64,000 nt of DNA from Acanthacorydalis orientalis (lineage: Eukaryota > Arthropoda > Insecta > Megaloptera > Corydalidae). Shown here one piece after another: positions 12,503 through 23,933 of the stretch (positions are counted from its first letter, which is position 1; the number at the start of each line of letters is the position of its first letter). A program made the translations under genes and the position numbers. The notes beneath the pieces were generated by a model. That model was given only the letters and a program-made list of their open reading frames with translations. It did not search any database and was not told the DNA's origin. The stretch is taken from NCBI GenBank assembly GCA_034766995.1, contig CM068316.1, positions 23,622,090 through 23,686,089 of the forward strand, written 5' to 3'.

Positions 12503-14405
12503 ATTTTAAAAATGAATTTATAATATGTTATAGTAAAATGAAACAGTTCTGTTATCCAAAATTATGTGATCTGTGAGATTACACCACACTGTGGAAAAAT
12601 ATATTATACCAAACAGTCGACGGGTTAAGTATGTATTAGAGATTCAGTATCCAACAAAAGTAACTAAAACGCTAAATTCACGAGTCTATTTATTTTGTAA
12701 ATAAATGAGACTAAATGATATATATGAAAGTCGATGCCCTTAAATTTAACTTTTTCTTGTGCTTTTATTTTGTTTATGTTAGTTTTCATCGTGTTAATCT
12801 TCATATCCGATTCTCTTATCAGAAAAATTGTGCTTGGTGAAAGTTTGCAATGGTTAGATCGATTTTATTGTACATAATTTACGAAATGTAAAAATTAAAA
12901 ATAAAGAATAATTATTTAAATGTCATATCTATATTAATAAAATAGACGTGGACTAATAGTTTAGTCTTTGACATAAATAATAAATAAATAAATATAAAAA
13001 TACTGTGTTTTATAATTTTCCAATTGAAGTTATATATACATAGGATATAAATCCCAGCTCTATCACCATTGATGTTCTAACTGAATCTACACCAAAAAAG
13101 ACTGTTTTATTACAGGTGAAAAGAGAAATAAATTTTGTATTATAAATGTCTAACCCAATAAAACTATCGACACTGATCGCTATTACAGTAAACTGGATAA
13201 TTTAAATGTGATTATTATCCAAAATAGCTAAGTGCTAGACAATAGAAAAAGTAAAAATTTTCATTACAATAAGACTCGATTACACGTGGCAATAAAAACT
13301 TAGTCAAATGAGTTGAAATTAGTTCACAATTAGTTAAAAATTAAGATAGGTTGGAAATATTTGAATCACAACATTTCTTTCCCAATTTGTAACATGAAAA
13401 TTTCTTAAACGTAATGAATACACTTCATTCGAGAAAGTAAAAATAATAGTTAAAAATATTTTACAAGTAAAACAAAAAAATTCTATATCGATGCAATTTA
13501 TAATATAAAATATCTGAAAGATATGAATTATTTAAGTTAAAAAAATAAAGTACATAATTAATTAAAGAAGATTTATTCTATAAAATAAATAAGAAAATTT
13601 ATAATGAAAAACATAAAACGTTCGTTTACATATTGTCGTAAAAACGAAAGAGTTTTTCATCAATATTATTCACTCATCTAGTTTTCTAATACGAGAGTTA
13701 AGAAATTAAACTCGGACAAAAATACCTCAACTGTTGTTAATGAATGTTTAATTCTATCGAAATATACAAAAATTTCAGCAATAAGAAAAAATTTATATAA
13801 GCTTACTATATATTTTATTATTTTGTAATATTAAACTATTCTTATTTGATTAAACTAAATACATTTACATAACTTGAATACATTTTTATTTTATTTTATA
13901 GAATGCAAATATGTTACTAATAAAGCAAAATGTTAAAACTGGCAGTTTCTTTAAAATTATGGTTTATAATTATTCTCAATTCTACCAAGTATACATATTT
14001 GTAGTACCAAGTACACATATTCATTAACTGATCGGTACTTATAACTAAATTCCAGTAGGGTCTATGAATTTCGGATTCTAGTCTATTTTTAGATAGAACA
14101 TAGGTAAGAACGTAGTTAAGAATAAAACTTATTTATATTAGTGTAAAATTAATTGTTACATTGAATATAAATAAAAAAATCTGAACTTTTCAATCACATG
14201 TCATTTTTGTAGTGGTTTCTTTATATAAAATAATACTTTTACTGTACACTTCTTTTACGTAAAAGCGAACAAGTTTCAATCACAAGCATTTTTTAAAAAT
14301 TGTCAAGTTCATTAAAAATATTTCTTCATTTCAAATATTTTATTCAGCTAAAAGAAATTCAATAAACATCCATTTATAAATTACATACAATATATATTTA
14401 ATGCA
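12503..14405. other. AT-rich noncoding, nothing recognised
   Basis: No supported feature. Confidence 0.5.
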
Positions 14406-14466
14406 TATATACTTATTATATATATATATATATATATATTGTACATGTATATATATATATACATAT

Positions 14467-14520
<54 letters not shown>
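14406..14520. repeat. (TA)n array interrupted by ttgtacatg and attgta
   Basis: TA blocks with short interruptions, ~115 bp. Confidence 0.95.
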
Positions 14521-14523
<3 letters not shown>

Positions 14524-15141
14524 ATAATTTGCCTCATTCATGTATATTGGTTTAATGGTTTCCAATGAATACTTTACTTTTTATATAAAAACATAATTCT
14601 GTTATATAACATTATCTCAAGATTTATTACACATTTAATTTTGGTTATTTTGCAATATTTATTTATGCTTTTTTTCTACCGCTATCTTCCCTTGTCTTAA
14701 AAAGGAAACGCTATGTATTGATCCAAACAATTATAGAAAATATAAGACTAATCGTAAACATGGTTTAAACAATGATCCAATCACAATAAATATAATCACA
14801 ATAATATTTCTGGTATGTAGTAAATATCGATTAGAGCCAACTTATAAGAGGACAGAAAATTTAACTCAATTGAGTAAAAAGATGAAAATTAAGCACGGAT
14901 AATTTTAAATTATTTTAAGAACTTCTAATATAGTACAAATAATAAAGAAAATCAGATGCTTATTGTCATTTGTGTTCGACTGTTCTGTTTTAATTTGTGA
15001 AGGATCCTTAACGAGAAATAGCTGTGTAGTTTACTGATAAAATATAGTAAGATATCAATAAGGTGGTGACTCCATACGCAATAAGTCTGTTAAGACCAGA
15101 GTATGAGTATTTGGTATCAGAAGTAAAAATTACTTTAAAAT
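14521..15141. other. AT-rich noncoding, nothing recognised
   Basis: No supported feature. Confidence 0.5.
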
Positions 15142-15300
15142 CGCAGCTGGCCAGTGCATACGATACAAATTGTATTTATCTGTCGTAGTTAGCCAGTGTA
15201 TACAATACGAATTTCATCTAAGGAAGCTGGCTAGTGCATACGGTACATATTTCATATATCGTAGCAAGCCAGGGTATATTGACGAGTTTCATCTGTCTCT
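15142..15300 (+). repeat. four-unit minisatellite, period ~38-41 bp
   Basis: Units start at 15142, 15183, 15222 and 15260. Each opens with a cgtagctggccagt-like block, then gcatacgatac, then a ttcatct-like tail. The units differ from one another at several positions, so this is an old array. It is much more GC-rich than its surroundings. Its role is unknown. Confidence 0.75.
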
Positions 15301-15539
15301 CACGCTGTCAACAAACACATTTAGGTTAAAATATTTGTTAGTCCATAGTACAATTCAAAATAGGATCTGCATTGATCATTATTAAATAAAATACACGTAT
15401 CATCAAATTAATAAGTGTGTGCAGTTTGACATTACAGAAGGTCTGCATAAGTTTGCTGCACCAACTCACGCTTACAAGGTCATAGCTTCATACCGACTCT
15501 TCGGACAATACATAATCTGCAAACACATACACATATATA
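15301..15539. other. noncoding flank between minisatellite and Tc1 relic
   Basis: Nothing recognised. Confidence 0.4.
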
Positions 15540-15907
15540 CAGTTCCTGGCCAAATTATTAGAAGTACCTTAGTTTTCTTATAGTTTACTGATTTCCTAGG
15601 ACCAGTTTTTCAATACGACGCATATATCGTTGTTTAAATTAATAAAATTACATAAAGGAGTTATTATTCTACGAAGTTAAAGTGTTATTTATGACATGTC
15701 ACTTCACATGACTGTTATAGAGACGCTAAATTTGCATGAATGTGCATCAATTGGGTTCTTAACAATATCAAGTGTAGACGTGTTTTAAGTGTTTCTTGTT
15801 TAAATTTAATTTAAATTTATGTTTGCTCATACTTTGATAGTTTAAAATATAATTTTTTGTCTACTAATAGTACTTTCCCGTAAAAAATATTAATATTATT
15901 TAAAAAA

Positions 15908-17059
15908 ATGGGCAAAACAAGTATTTTGACACCACCAAAATGGCAGAAGTAAAAGCATTAATTGACAAAAAGCTTATTCAAATCGAGAGATTGTTCGATA
16001 ATAAAATTAAACATATCTGAATCGTCTGTGAAGCAAATCAAAAATAAAATTGATTTTGACCAGGAATTAAACTCTTAAAGGAAAAAAAGTATGGTCCAAA
16101 ATCAATATTTAGTCCAAGATCAGAACTGTGCTTAAAGAAGATTTACCTGGTTCTCCACCATGAAAGAAATTATGTGTAAACTTGAAAGCACTTATATATC
16201 TGTATCTGAGAGAAATTTAAGGCGAAAACTTTTTGAAATACACTTCAAAGCCTACAGAATTGCTCGAAAGCTCAAATTAACAGACGCTATGAAAACAAAA
16301 CGTCTCAAGTGGATAATCATAAGAATGAAGATTTGAACTTCTAGAGATCGGTAAATTTTCTTTTTAATGTATTTTTTCCTTCTACTAAAACATTTGTTTT
16401 AAGCCCAATGATCATGCTTTTTTCGTTTTATTTAAGGTTGGTTTCAGTAATGAGAGCACACTCAAAATCTTGGCGAACTAATCTCAGTTTTTGCGTCAGT
16501 TATCTGGTAAAAAGTACCATTCAGATTGTAAAGTACAGATTGTGATTGTAAGTTGTACAGACTGTAAAACATCCAACTCAAGTAATAATTTGGTCGGTTA
16601 TCAGTGGTAAAAAAACAGGTCAATTGTACGTAGTTCAGGGCACAATGTGGTAGAACCAGTACAAAAAGATGTTAAAAACCGAATGTTGCTTCACCTTAAA
16701 GAATGATTTCCAAATAGAAAAGTCTTCCATACAAGATCCATCCTATATGGAATTATGGCAAGGAGCTCCAGCTCCTTGCCATAATCCCCGATCAGTAAAA
16801 GCTTTTTTAGAGAAATAAAATGTTACACTGCTTCTTTGGCTGGGAAATTCACTAGATATGAATTCAACAGAAAACGTACTGGACCTGATGAAGTGACAAA
16901 AAAGGTTATTACCAACAAGACCTAGCTAATAGAAAAAATGATACATGTCTGGAATCAACACTCATTAATGCAAAAAAAACTGTACAGCCATGCATTAACA
17001 GCATTCGAAGGCGAATTGAAACTTTAATTGTCGCCAAAGGCGGTTTAACTAAATATTAA
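15908..17059 (+). pseudogene. Tc1-like transposase pseudogene
   Basis: An ATG at 15908 opens MGKTSILTPPKMAEVKALID, and the family-typical end GGLTKY-stop is at 17042-17059. In between, the reading frame is broken by many stops and shifts. Recognisable pieces, in order, are an N-terminal HTH stretch (KIKHI/SESSVKQIKNKI), a middle SVSERNLRRKLFEIHFKAYR block, a QGAPAPCHNPRSVKAFLEK block corresponding to the second Asp region, and LGNSLDMNSTENVLDLMK, the region of the third acidic residue (NPIEN in active relatives). The second Asp motif (QDGAP) is replaced by a perfect palindrome at 16752-16785. Inactive. Confidence 0.8.
16752..16785. repeat. perfect 16-bp palindrome (2-base loop) in the Tc1 relic
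   Basis: attatggcaaggagct at 16752-16767, cc, then its exact reverse complement at 16770-16785. The right arm matches the expected Tc1 coding sequence (..PAPCHNP) and the left arm does not, so the left arm looks copied from the right. Confidence 0.9.
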
Positions 17060-17278
17060 AAAACGCGTTATTTATTCCTACAATATATACATATAACCAA
17101 AATAAATACAAATATTATTTTTATTACTAAAACTGTGTTACTTACTATTTGTCAGTGTTAGAATAATTTGTTTTTTTTTTTATTTATGCATATATAGACT
17201 TTATTAGTAGCTTTTGTGGGCTTCCTAATTTCTATTTTATAAAAAAAATAAGTAGTGTCTAATAATATGATCAGTGAC

Positions 17279-17280
<2 letters not shown>
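17060..17280. other. AT-rich noncoding
   Basis: Includes the decayed 3' end of the Tc1 relic. Nothing else recognised. Confidence 0.4.

Positions 17281-17348
<68 letters not shown>
17281..17348. repeat. (TA)n microsatellite abutting a mariner
   Basis: About 33 TA units ending tatacaca at the mariner terminus. Confidence 0.95.
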
Positions 17349-17349
<1 letters not shown>

Positions 17350-18268
17350 GAGGTCAGACAATTAAGTAATGCGACAAAATTCAAAAATCGAGTATATTTA
17401 AAAATTAAGGTACATCGCTGCGATCCTTTTCAAAGTAGTCCCCTCCCGCATCTATACACTTATTCCAGCGAGTTTTCCAGTTTTCGTAACAATTCTGGAA
17501 CACTTCTTGTGGGACCTCTCCGAGTACCCTCGTCACAGATTCTTGGATATCTTCAACGGAGTCAAAATGTCGACCTTTGACGAATTTTTTCATATGGGGG
17601 AATAGGAAAAAGTCGCAGGGTGACATGTCCGGTGAATAGGGCGGTTGTGGTAACGTTGCGATGCCTTTAGACGCCAAAAACTGAGAGACACTGAACGCAC
17701 TGTGACAGGGAGCATTGTCGTGATGCAGAACCCAAGTCTTCGCGATCTCTGGACGCACTCTGAGCACCCTTTTTCGTAATTTTTGAGCACATTGCGGTAG
17801 AATACTTGATTTACGGTTTGTCCAGGTGGTACGAACTCTTTGTGAACCACCCCTTTGCTGTCGAAGAAGCAAATCAACATGGTTTTCACTTTGGACTTGC
17901 TCATTCTCGCCTTCTTTGGCCTTGGTGCTCCAGGGGACAGTCACTGTTGGCTTTGTCGTTTAGTTTCGGGGTCATATTGAAAGAACCAACTTTCATCACC
18001 AGTAATAACTCGATCGAGAAGAGTAGGATCACTTTCAACCTGCTCGAGACAATCTTGAGCGATGTTCATTCGGTGGGCTTCGTGACATGCACTACTCGCG
18101 CGTTGTTACAAAACACTAAACAGCTGGCGAAGAAATGATCGTACGAGAGTGGTCAAGGTCTCAATCGAGAGAGTAGGGATCTGCTGTTACGGTGGAGGAG
18201 TTACAGGTTCGCAGTGTTACCACAGGCCGAGAAAAAAAATCGGTCGCATTACTTAATTGTCTGACCTC

Positions 18269-18269
<1 letters not shown>
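17349..18269 (-). mobile_element. mariner family A, copy 3 (921 bp, deletion type I)
   Basis: Both 27-bp inverted repeats (cgaggtcagacaattaag...) are present. The immediate flanks are CA on the left and TG on the right instead of TA, and both sides lie inside TA/GT microsatellite sequence. The internal structure matches copies 4 and 5: 5' leader, then a join gtcacgaa/gcccaccg that removes the HTH-coding part, then the catalytic domain. Confidence 0.92.
17405..18069 (-). pseudogene. mariner catalytic-domain ORF with 1-bp deletion (copy 3)
   Basis: Compared with the intact 221-aa ORFs of copies 4 and 5, this copy starts at the same Met (18069) and ends at the same stop (17405), but is one base short: a C is missing at 17784/17785 in the Glu/Lys-rich VLEKLRKRV stretch. 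The first catalytic Asp (TGDESW) therefore lies in one frame and the second (HHDNAPCH) and third (SPCDFF) in another. The C-terminus reads GGDYFEKDRSDVP. Otherwise nearly identical to its sisters. Confidence 0.88.
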
Positions 18270-18332
<63 letters not shown>

Positions 18333-18350
18333 GTGCGTGTGTGTGTGTCC
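18270..18350. repeat. compound (GT)(TA)n(GT)n microsatellite
   Basis: Starts at the mariner right end; a TA core is flanked by GT units. Confidence 0.95.
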
Positions 18351-18639
18351 AATTAAGTCTCACAAAAACTATTTAGTGCTACTTTCTTAAGTAAAATATT
18401 AGTAAACAGTATTGTTAAAAAATAATTACACTATGTATTGGTAATATAGTTAAATATGGTTTGATAAGTTATGGATGATAAAACAAATTAATAACTATAA
18501 ATTATTTTAATACAAAAGAATGTATGTTGTTTAAAATAGTACACATAATGACTATATATTTTGTGTTCTCGTTATATGACAAAACATTAACCAGAACAGC
18601 CAAATATTGAAACTTAAACTAAGCTTATATTATTTAATT

Positions 18640-18640
<1 letters not shown>
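18351..18640. other. AT-rich noncoding
   Basis: Nothing recognised. Confidence 0.4.
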
Positions 18641-18680
<40 letters not shown>

Positions 18681-18726
18681 TATATATGTATATATAGATA
18701 GATATATGTATGTATGTATGTATATA
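18641..18726. repeat. (TA)n / (TATG)n microsatellite
   Basis: TA units with ATAG and TATG interruptions, immediately upstream of the RT relic. Confidence 0.9.
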
Positions 18727-18736
18727 ATAGAATATG

Positions 18737-19345
18737 CAATTAAGAGTATAAAAAATGTAAGAACAGCCGGAAATGATGGAATAGCAGCAGACATTTTTAA
18801 AATAATAGAAAAAAATACAGAAAAAGTTCTCGCTAGGATATTAACATCATATCTAGAAAAAAGGAATATACCAGATGAAAGGAATGACGCTACTTTAGTT
18901 ACTTTACACAAGAAAAGAGATAGAAAAGATTTAAAAAAGTATTGCCCGATTAGTTTCCTTTCGTACACCATATAAAATATTTACAAAAATTATTTTGAAA
19001 AGACTACAAACGCAGCTTAAATTGACACAACTAGGAAAACAAGTAGGTATTAAAAGTAGATTTAGTAGGTGTAAGACAAGGAAATGCAATTTTTCCAAAA
19101 TTTATCACAGCGGCTTTAGAAGAAGTGTTCAAATCACGTGACTAGGAAAATGAAGGAATGAAAATAAAAGGCGATCTGTTTTGCCGATAATGTAGTTATT
19201 TAGGCAGTCTGAAAGAACTAGAAAAGAGGATTGAATAATTAAACAACGCTGGTCGAAAAATAGGATGCAACATGAATCACAGCAAAACTAAAATGATGTT
19301 TAATGCGTTTATTCTTCCTAAGAATGTAGAAATAAAGGAACAGAA
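18737..19345 (+). pseudogene. non-LTR retrotransposon reverse-transcriptase relic
   Basis: The first ~75 codons are open and contain TAGNDGIAADIFKIIEKN and then VTLHKKRDRKDLKKYCPISF. These match the fingers/palm blocks (AGxDGI; LHKKG..xxxxNYRPISLL) of insect endonuclease-reverse transcriptases. After a frameshift near 18973, further pieces follow: KIILKRLQTQLKLTQLGKQ, GVRQGNAIFPKFITAALEEV, then FADNVVI at 19180-19200. The latter is the catalytic FADD box with the second Asp changed to Asn. The ends are not visible. It is a truncated, dead copy; the clade cannot be fixed from this fragment. Confidence 0.8.
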
Positions 19346-19792
19346 AACGAGGAAGCCACGAAGTAGGTTAATTTGATTGGTTAATTACATAATTATCAAT
19401 TACAACACTATTCGTATTATTGACACACTTTTTGGCTCTTTAGCGCTTAAGTCAATTTAAAAAAGGTTCTTTTATATTTTGGAACAAGTATCTTCTATAA
19501 TGATGTAATTAAATTCGCTGTTATGTATAAATAAATTGTGTAAATTTACTGTAAAAAAATTAATTGTCTTAATGCTTGGTTAATAAGCTTTCACAGTAAT
19601 AATATCATTATGTCTATTTTAGCCTATAAATACAATGGGCCAATAGAATATAAGTATTTTATTTGCCGGGAGTCGTTAAAATTTAAATTATTTTTTATGA
19701 AAAAATTATTTCTTTATTTCTAACTCACTTTCTTTTAATCAAATTCTTCACTATATCCAGAGTCACTATAAATCAATTCTATTATACATATA

Positions 19793-19796
<4 letters not shown>
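19346..19796. other. AT-rich noncoding, nothing recognised
   Basis: No supported feature. Confidence 0.45.

Positions 19797-19825
<29 letters not shown>
19797..19825. repeat. (TA)n microsatellite
   Basis: Short TA run that ends at the Helitron-like terminus attag. Confidence 0.9.
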
Positions 19826-19831
<6 letters not shown>

Positions 19832-19900
19832 GGGATCGCCCCCTGCTCACTTTACTCACTAATCCTCGGGCTCGCTGCGCTCGACCACTTATCAATTTTA
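19826..19900 (-). mobile_element. Helitron-like terminus, copy H6 (fragment)
   Basis: attagagggatcgccccctg starts a GC-rich block with ctcactttactcact and ctcgctgcgctcg, the same character as the ends at 27924, 48505 and 61914. Only the terminal ~75 bp can be related to the family. Confidence 0.35.
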
Positions 19901-19991
19901 AGTCTATACATGCAACCGAATGAAACAATAAATACATTTTTTAAAACTCGTTATATCTATATAATTATGATCACAAATATATGCAACGTTG

Positions 19992-19995
<4 letters not shown>

Positions 19996-20050
<55 letters not shown>
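19996..20050. repeat. (TA)n microsatellite
   Basis: About 27 TA units. Confidence 0.95.
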
Positions 20051-20054
<4 letters not shown>

Positions 20055-20066
20055 CATACGTATATA

Positions 20067-20440
20067 TGAGGACGAGTCAAATAAACACCTTAAAACCGAG
20101 ACAAATTTGAAAACTTTTGTACACTATTGTAAATTAAACGCATCATTAGCAATGACTTTAGGAGTGCCTGTATGTGGCCTAACGTCGCATATATTGTTTG
20201 ACATCATTTTTACACTATGAAGATGGCAATTCTACTGGAGACATATACCAAGGGAAAGTAGAGTTGTCATTTGTTTTTTGAATAGCAAAGGTCTGAAACC
20301 TGTTATAATTCATCGGCTGAGTTTAATATCCGAAGAAAACCGACCGAAAGAACTCTTTTCACATCCCAGAAAACTGACATCTCACCTTTCCAGTCTAGTG
20401 ATCTGTCTTTGCCTTTTATGAGTCGTTTCACTGGGTTCAG
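20067..20440 (+). pseudogene. mariner-like relic: 5' end plus HTH fragment, with a possible inverted catalytic piece
   Basis: tgaggacgagtcaaataaac follows TA and resembles a mariner 5' end. An ATG at 20223 begins MAILLETYTKGKVE. After a frameshift, VVICFLNSKGLKPVIIHRL follows, the start of a mariner HTH domain. From about 20318 the + strand loses similarity, while the - strand (20440 to 20310) reads GEMSVFWDVKRVLSVGFLRI, which resembles the FWD...GV...FL block found between the first and second Asp of mariners. This suggests a rearranged copy. The inverted part is the weaker claim. Confidence 0.4.
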
Positions 20441-20857
20441 TCCACGTTTTTGATTACATTTTCGATTCTAGTGTGTAGTAATGAATCCAAATGTCATCCA
20501 TTATCAAAAAATACAGCATGCATCCATTGGATTCTTCTTAACAGTTCCGAGACGTCGACTGACGTTCGTGTACGAACTCATTTTTTACTTTGTAGTTACG
20601 GACAATAGATGGGAGATTAGCAAATATATTTTCAACTGTTTTTTTTATATTTGTTTCATACAATTATCTCAAAATTTAGTGTAAAGTATTAAGTTTATAT
20701 TGATTGATTCAATTTAAAATCATTGAATTTTTTTAAATCTAATATAATTAAATAATTTTACAGATATATATGAATTCAAAGTATATATCCTAGATAATGT
20801 GAATTAATTTTCTTATTAGAATTTTAATAACACATTTTTTTTTAAAAAAAAACAAGT

Positions 20858-20863
<6 letters not shown>
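20441..20863. other. AT-rich noncoding, nothing recognised
   Basis: No supported feature. Confidence 0.4.

Positions 20864-20922
<59 letters not shown>
20864..20922. repeat. (TA)n microsatellite
   Basis: About 29 TA units. Confidence 0.95.
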
Positions 20923-20926
<4 letters not shown>

Positions 20927-21470
20927 ATTCAATTAACACATTAGATTTAGTGACAATTTGGTTATAAAATAAAATAAAATATACAATAAGTTAAAATAAA
21001 TTTTTTTCATGAGATCCAATGTCAAATTTAGTGAATCATTACACATTTCTTAGATTATGTTGATACATTGTATTCACAGACATTAAAATTAAAATTTATA
21101 GCAATTTCTGTTTCAAGGCTTATCTAATTATCTTATTAATAATTATAAAATATAATTCATCACATGTAGTATTGGACTTCATTGGTACCCAAATACAGAA
21201 AATATTGTTTTCTTTTACAAAATTTATTTTGGGACTAATAGATTTTATACCCGGTTTCAACTTTTGAGTCATTTTCTTCAGTGTGAAATACAAAGTATCG
21301 TCTAGCAAACAGAAAAAATAACCCAAAAACAAAAATGATTCCAGTTTAATACGACTACAGTGACAGCATAATTAAGTTTGAAAGATAAAGAAGTATATTT
21401 TTTGTGTGAATGTGTGCTCTAAATAGTAAATACGAAACATCGAATAGTGGTTCAACTGTGGCGCACATCC
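20923..21470. other. AT-rich noncoding, nothing recognised
   Basis: No supported feature. Confidence 0.45.
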
Positions 21471-21476
21471 GCTAAT

Positions 21477-21522
<46 letters not shown>

Positions 21523-21539
21523 TATACATATATAAATTA

Positions 21540-21573
<34 letters not shown>

Positions 21574-21616
21574 TAATTTATATATGTATATATATATATA
21601 TGCATATATATATATA

Positions 21617-21669
<53 letters not shown>

Positions 21670-21672
21670 GAG

Positions 21673-21704
<32 letters not shown>
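21471..21704. repeat. palindrome-rich (TA)n complex
   Basis: TA arrays punctuated by gctaatttatat and its reverse complement (21471, 21541, 21570 regions) and by gcatatat/atatgc, giving nested perfect palindromes able to form cruciforms. No coding content. Confidence 0.85.
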
Positions 21705-22029
21705 CCTACTTGCGAATATAAAATTTTAACATTCTTATAAAACTTAGAGCTATAGGTTCTAAACTATTTGTCAAATTTCGATCGAGATTAATCAAAATAT
21801 TTCTTATATATTGCTTATTCAAACATAAACGAAATTTTTGATATATTTAAATTTTCTCAAATACATCCAAGTGATATAAGAATCGTTTAAACAGTTTGAG
21901 CTCTATGCTAAAGTAGCCATCTCTAAATAATGTTCAATTGAATTAACAATTAAATGAAAGTACCTTATACCTAAAAGAATTAAAATATGAAACGATATTT
22001 TACAAAAAGTTAAACTCGAGAGTAATGGA

Positions 22030-22072
<43 letters not shown>
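22030..22072. repeat. (TA)n microsatellite
   Basis: About 21 TA units. Confidence 0.95.
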
Positions 22073-22076
<4 letters not shown>

Positions 22077-22092
22077 ACAATCAACCATAATA

Positions 22093-22167
22093 TTAGGTTG
22101 GTAGAAAATAATTGCGGTTTATAACTTTCAAAGTCATCACAAAAATTGTAGTTATTTTCCTACCTAA
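22093..22167. mobile_element. 75-bp mariner-derived MITE, MADE1/Hsmar1-like
   Basis: It begins ttaggttggtagaaaataat after TA and ends with the near-complementary gttattttcctacctaa, so almost the whole 75 bp is two inverted repeats around a short centre. The left end closely resembles the MADE1/Hsmar1 (cecropia-type mariner) terminus, and MADE1 itself is about 80 bp. The right flank is AT rather than TA. No coding capacity; it would depend on a cecropia-like mariner transposase, none of which I see in the window. Confidence 0.65.
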
Positions 22168-23931
22168 ATCTACATTTTTTTAATAATAAATTTCGTATTC
22201 CTGGTTTCTTTAAATGTTTTTTAATGTAAAGTCTTTGAAATTTTAGTCATCTTTTTATTCCTTACAATTTAATTGATTTGTCAATACTAAAATCAAAATT
22301 TAAATTAATTTTTACTAAAGTATTAAGCTATACAAAAACTTACTTTTTTACTTCTATTAGTATACACATAACATTACTTTTTTATTTATATTTTGTAGAA
22401 GTTAATTATATTTAAAATGTATATTATTAAAGATATTAACTTGTCATTCACTTTGCGTTAAATACTTTTCAATCAGTGGATATTACGACAATGGAGAATA
22501 TTTATGCAAAGTTTTGTTTATTTTTATACATTTTAATGATTATTTATTATTCATGTCTTTTTTCTGGAAAATTTTTCAAAAAATCAAATTGCGGAATTAA
22601 CTAACCAAACTTCATTCTACTTTATATTCTAATTTAAATAAAGTACCTTGATTAAAGGTATCTAGACAGCTGAATAATGAAGATTTGAAAAAAATGTGAG
22701 TTACATAATTGGGTTATTACTGGCATCAGCCATACATGATGGATATGTTCTGATTTCCCTTCAATGCGAATACATTTTTCGCCTTTTAATAAAGATTTCC
22801 GTGGAGGCGAACAACTCAAATAATTGATTGTATTATCGCCTAATACAACGATGACGAACCTATTTCTTCAGGTGTGTCGAAGAATATGCCCAATTCTTAA
22901 AAAAAATCTTCGTGTATCAGGTAAATAGTAAGAAAATTAAAATATATACAATTATGTTTGTTGTAAATATACTAAAAAGATTACGTGCCATATGTATATT
23001 TAAAACTCAATGAGATTTTTGTTGTTTATCTGAAATCAATTTACTAATTCGCGGTTTATAGTTGGAGATTTTCGATCCTACACATGCTGCAGTCGAATCT
23101 TGACCATGCGATTTCTCACGTTTGATTTGATCAAATTCATCGACGAAAACAATTAAACATACGTTGACACAAACATTGTCAAAATAGCAATTGATAATTT
23201 TTTCATTAACTTAAATGCATCAGAAACCGAGTTCTATTCACTCAAAATTACATTCTTCAATAATGTCACATCATCGCACTATTCATTTCGAAAAATTATC
23301 TCTGTATTTAAATTTAGTTGCATAAATTTATTTTTCCATACGAAACTATTTTGAAATTCTACTAACTCGATTTCTATTCCCATCCAATGTTCTAAACCGA
23401 TCCAATTAAATAATGATAATGAGTTATATCTACAGTTTATGCAATGTGTTAAAGTTAAAAACTACAAGGTATTGACTATTTTGTTAAGGTTCAAAAATCT
23501 TTCGGAAAATATTTTTTCCATCTCTTCAGTTATTGTGGATACCTTTTATTAAGTTTAGATATAATATCTTCAGATGCTTGTGTAACATTGACGTCATTAG
23601 CGTAGAATGCCTACCTTAACCAAGAGACTAAAGATGTAATAAACAAATGTGTTATATAGACCGGGTCCAACTATAGACCGTTGGAGGCTCCAGCTGGTAA
23701 AAGATTAAGTTCAGACTTATTTGAGCTCTAATGTAAAAACTCCTGGTAGTCAATTAGTTTTGTATTGTTTTTATTCAGTAAAAAGAAAGCTATATATTAT
23801 ACAGTTTAGTTATGACTTTGTCACGCCACACAGAAGGCAATCAAATGCATTCTCTTTTTTTGAACGTAATCACTTTAACGTCCTGTTTCCATACAAATTC
23901 ATTTTGTATTTTTTTCTATCATACGAGGGTG
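22168..23931. other. AT-rich noncoding, nothing recognised
   Basis: No exon or repeat that I can support on either strand. Confidence 0.45.
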
Positions 23932-23933
23932 GT

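Larger units (their letters stand above)
15540..17170 (+). mobile_element. Tc1-like element, degraded
   Basis: After TA at 15538-15539 the sequence starts cagttcctggccaaattatt, a typical Tc1-like terminus. The far end, near 17170, retains caaattattctaacactg on the opposite strand, which matches the inner part of that terminus. About 1.63 kb, the normal Tc1 size. The outermost bases of the right end are lost into a T-run. Confidence 0.7.

Noticed and set aside
15105..15135. tttggtatcagaag resembling a tRNA-Met primer binding site of a retroelement
   Set aside because: No LTR upstream and no gag/pol downstream; a 10-base match in AT-rich DNA is weak.
15142..15300. Possible CRISPR-like array
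   Set aside because: The units are contiguous diverged tandem repeats without unique spacers, and the DNA is eukaryotic.
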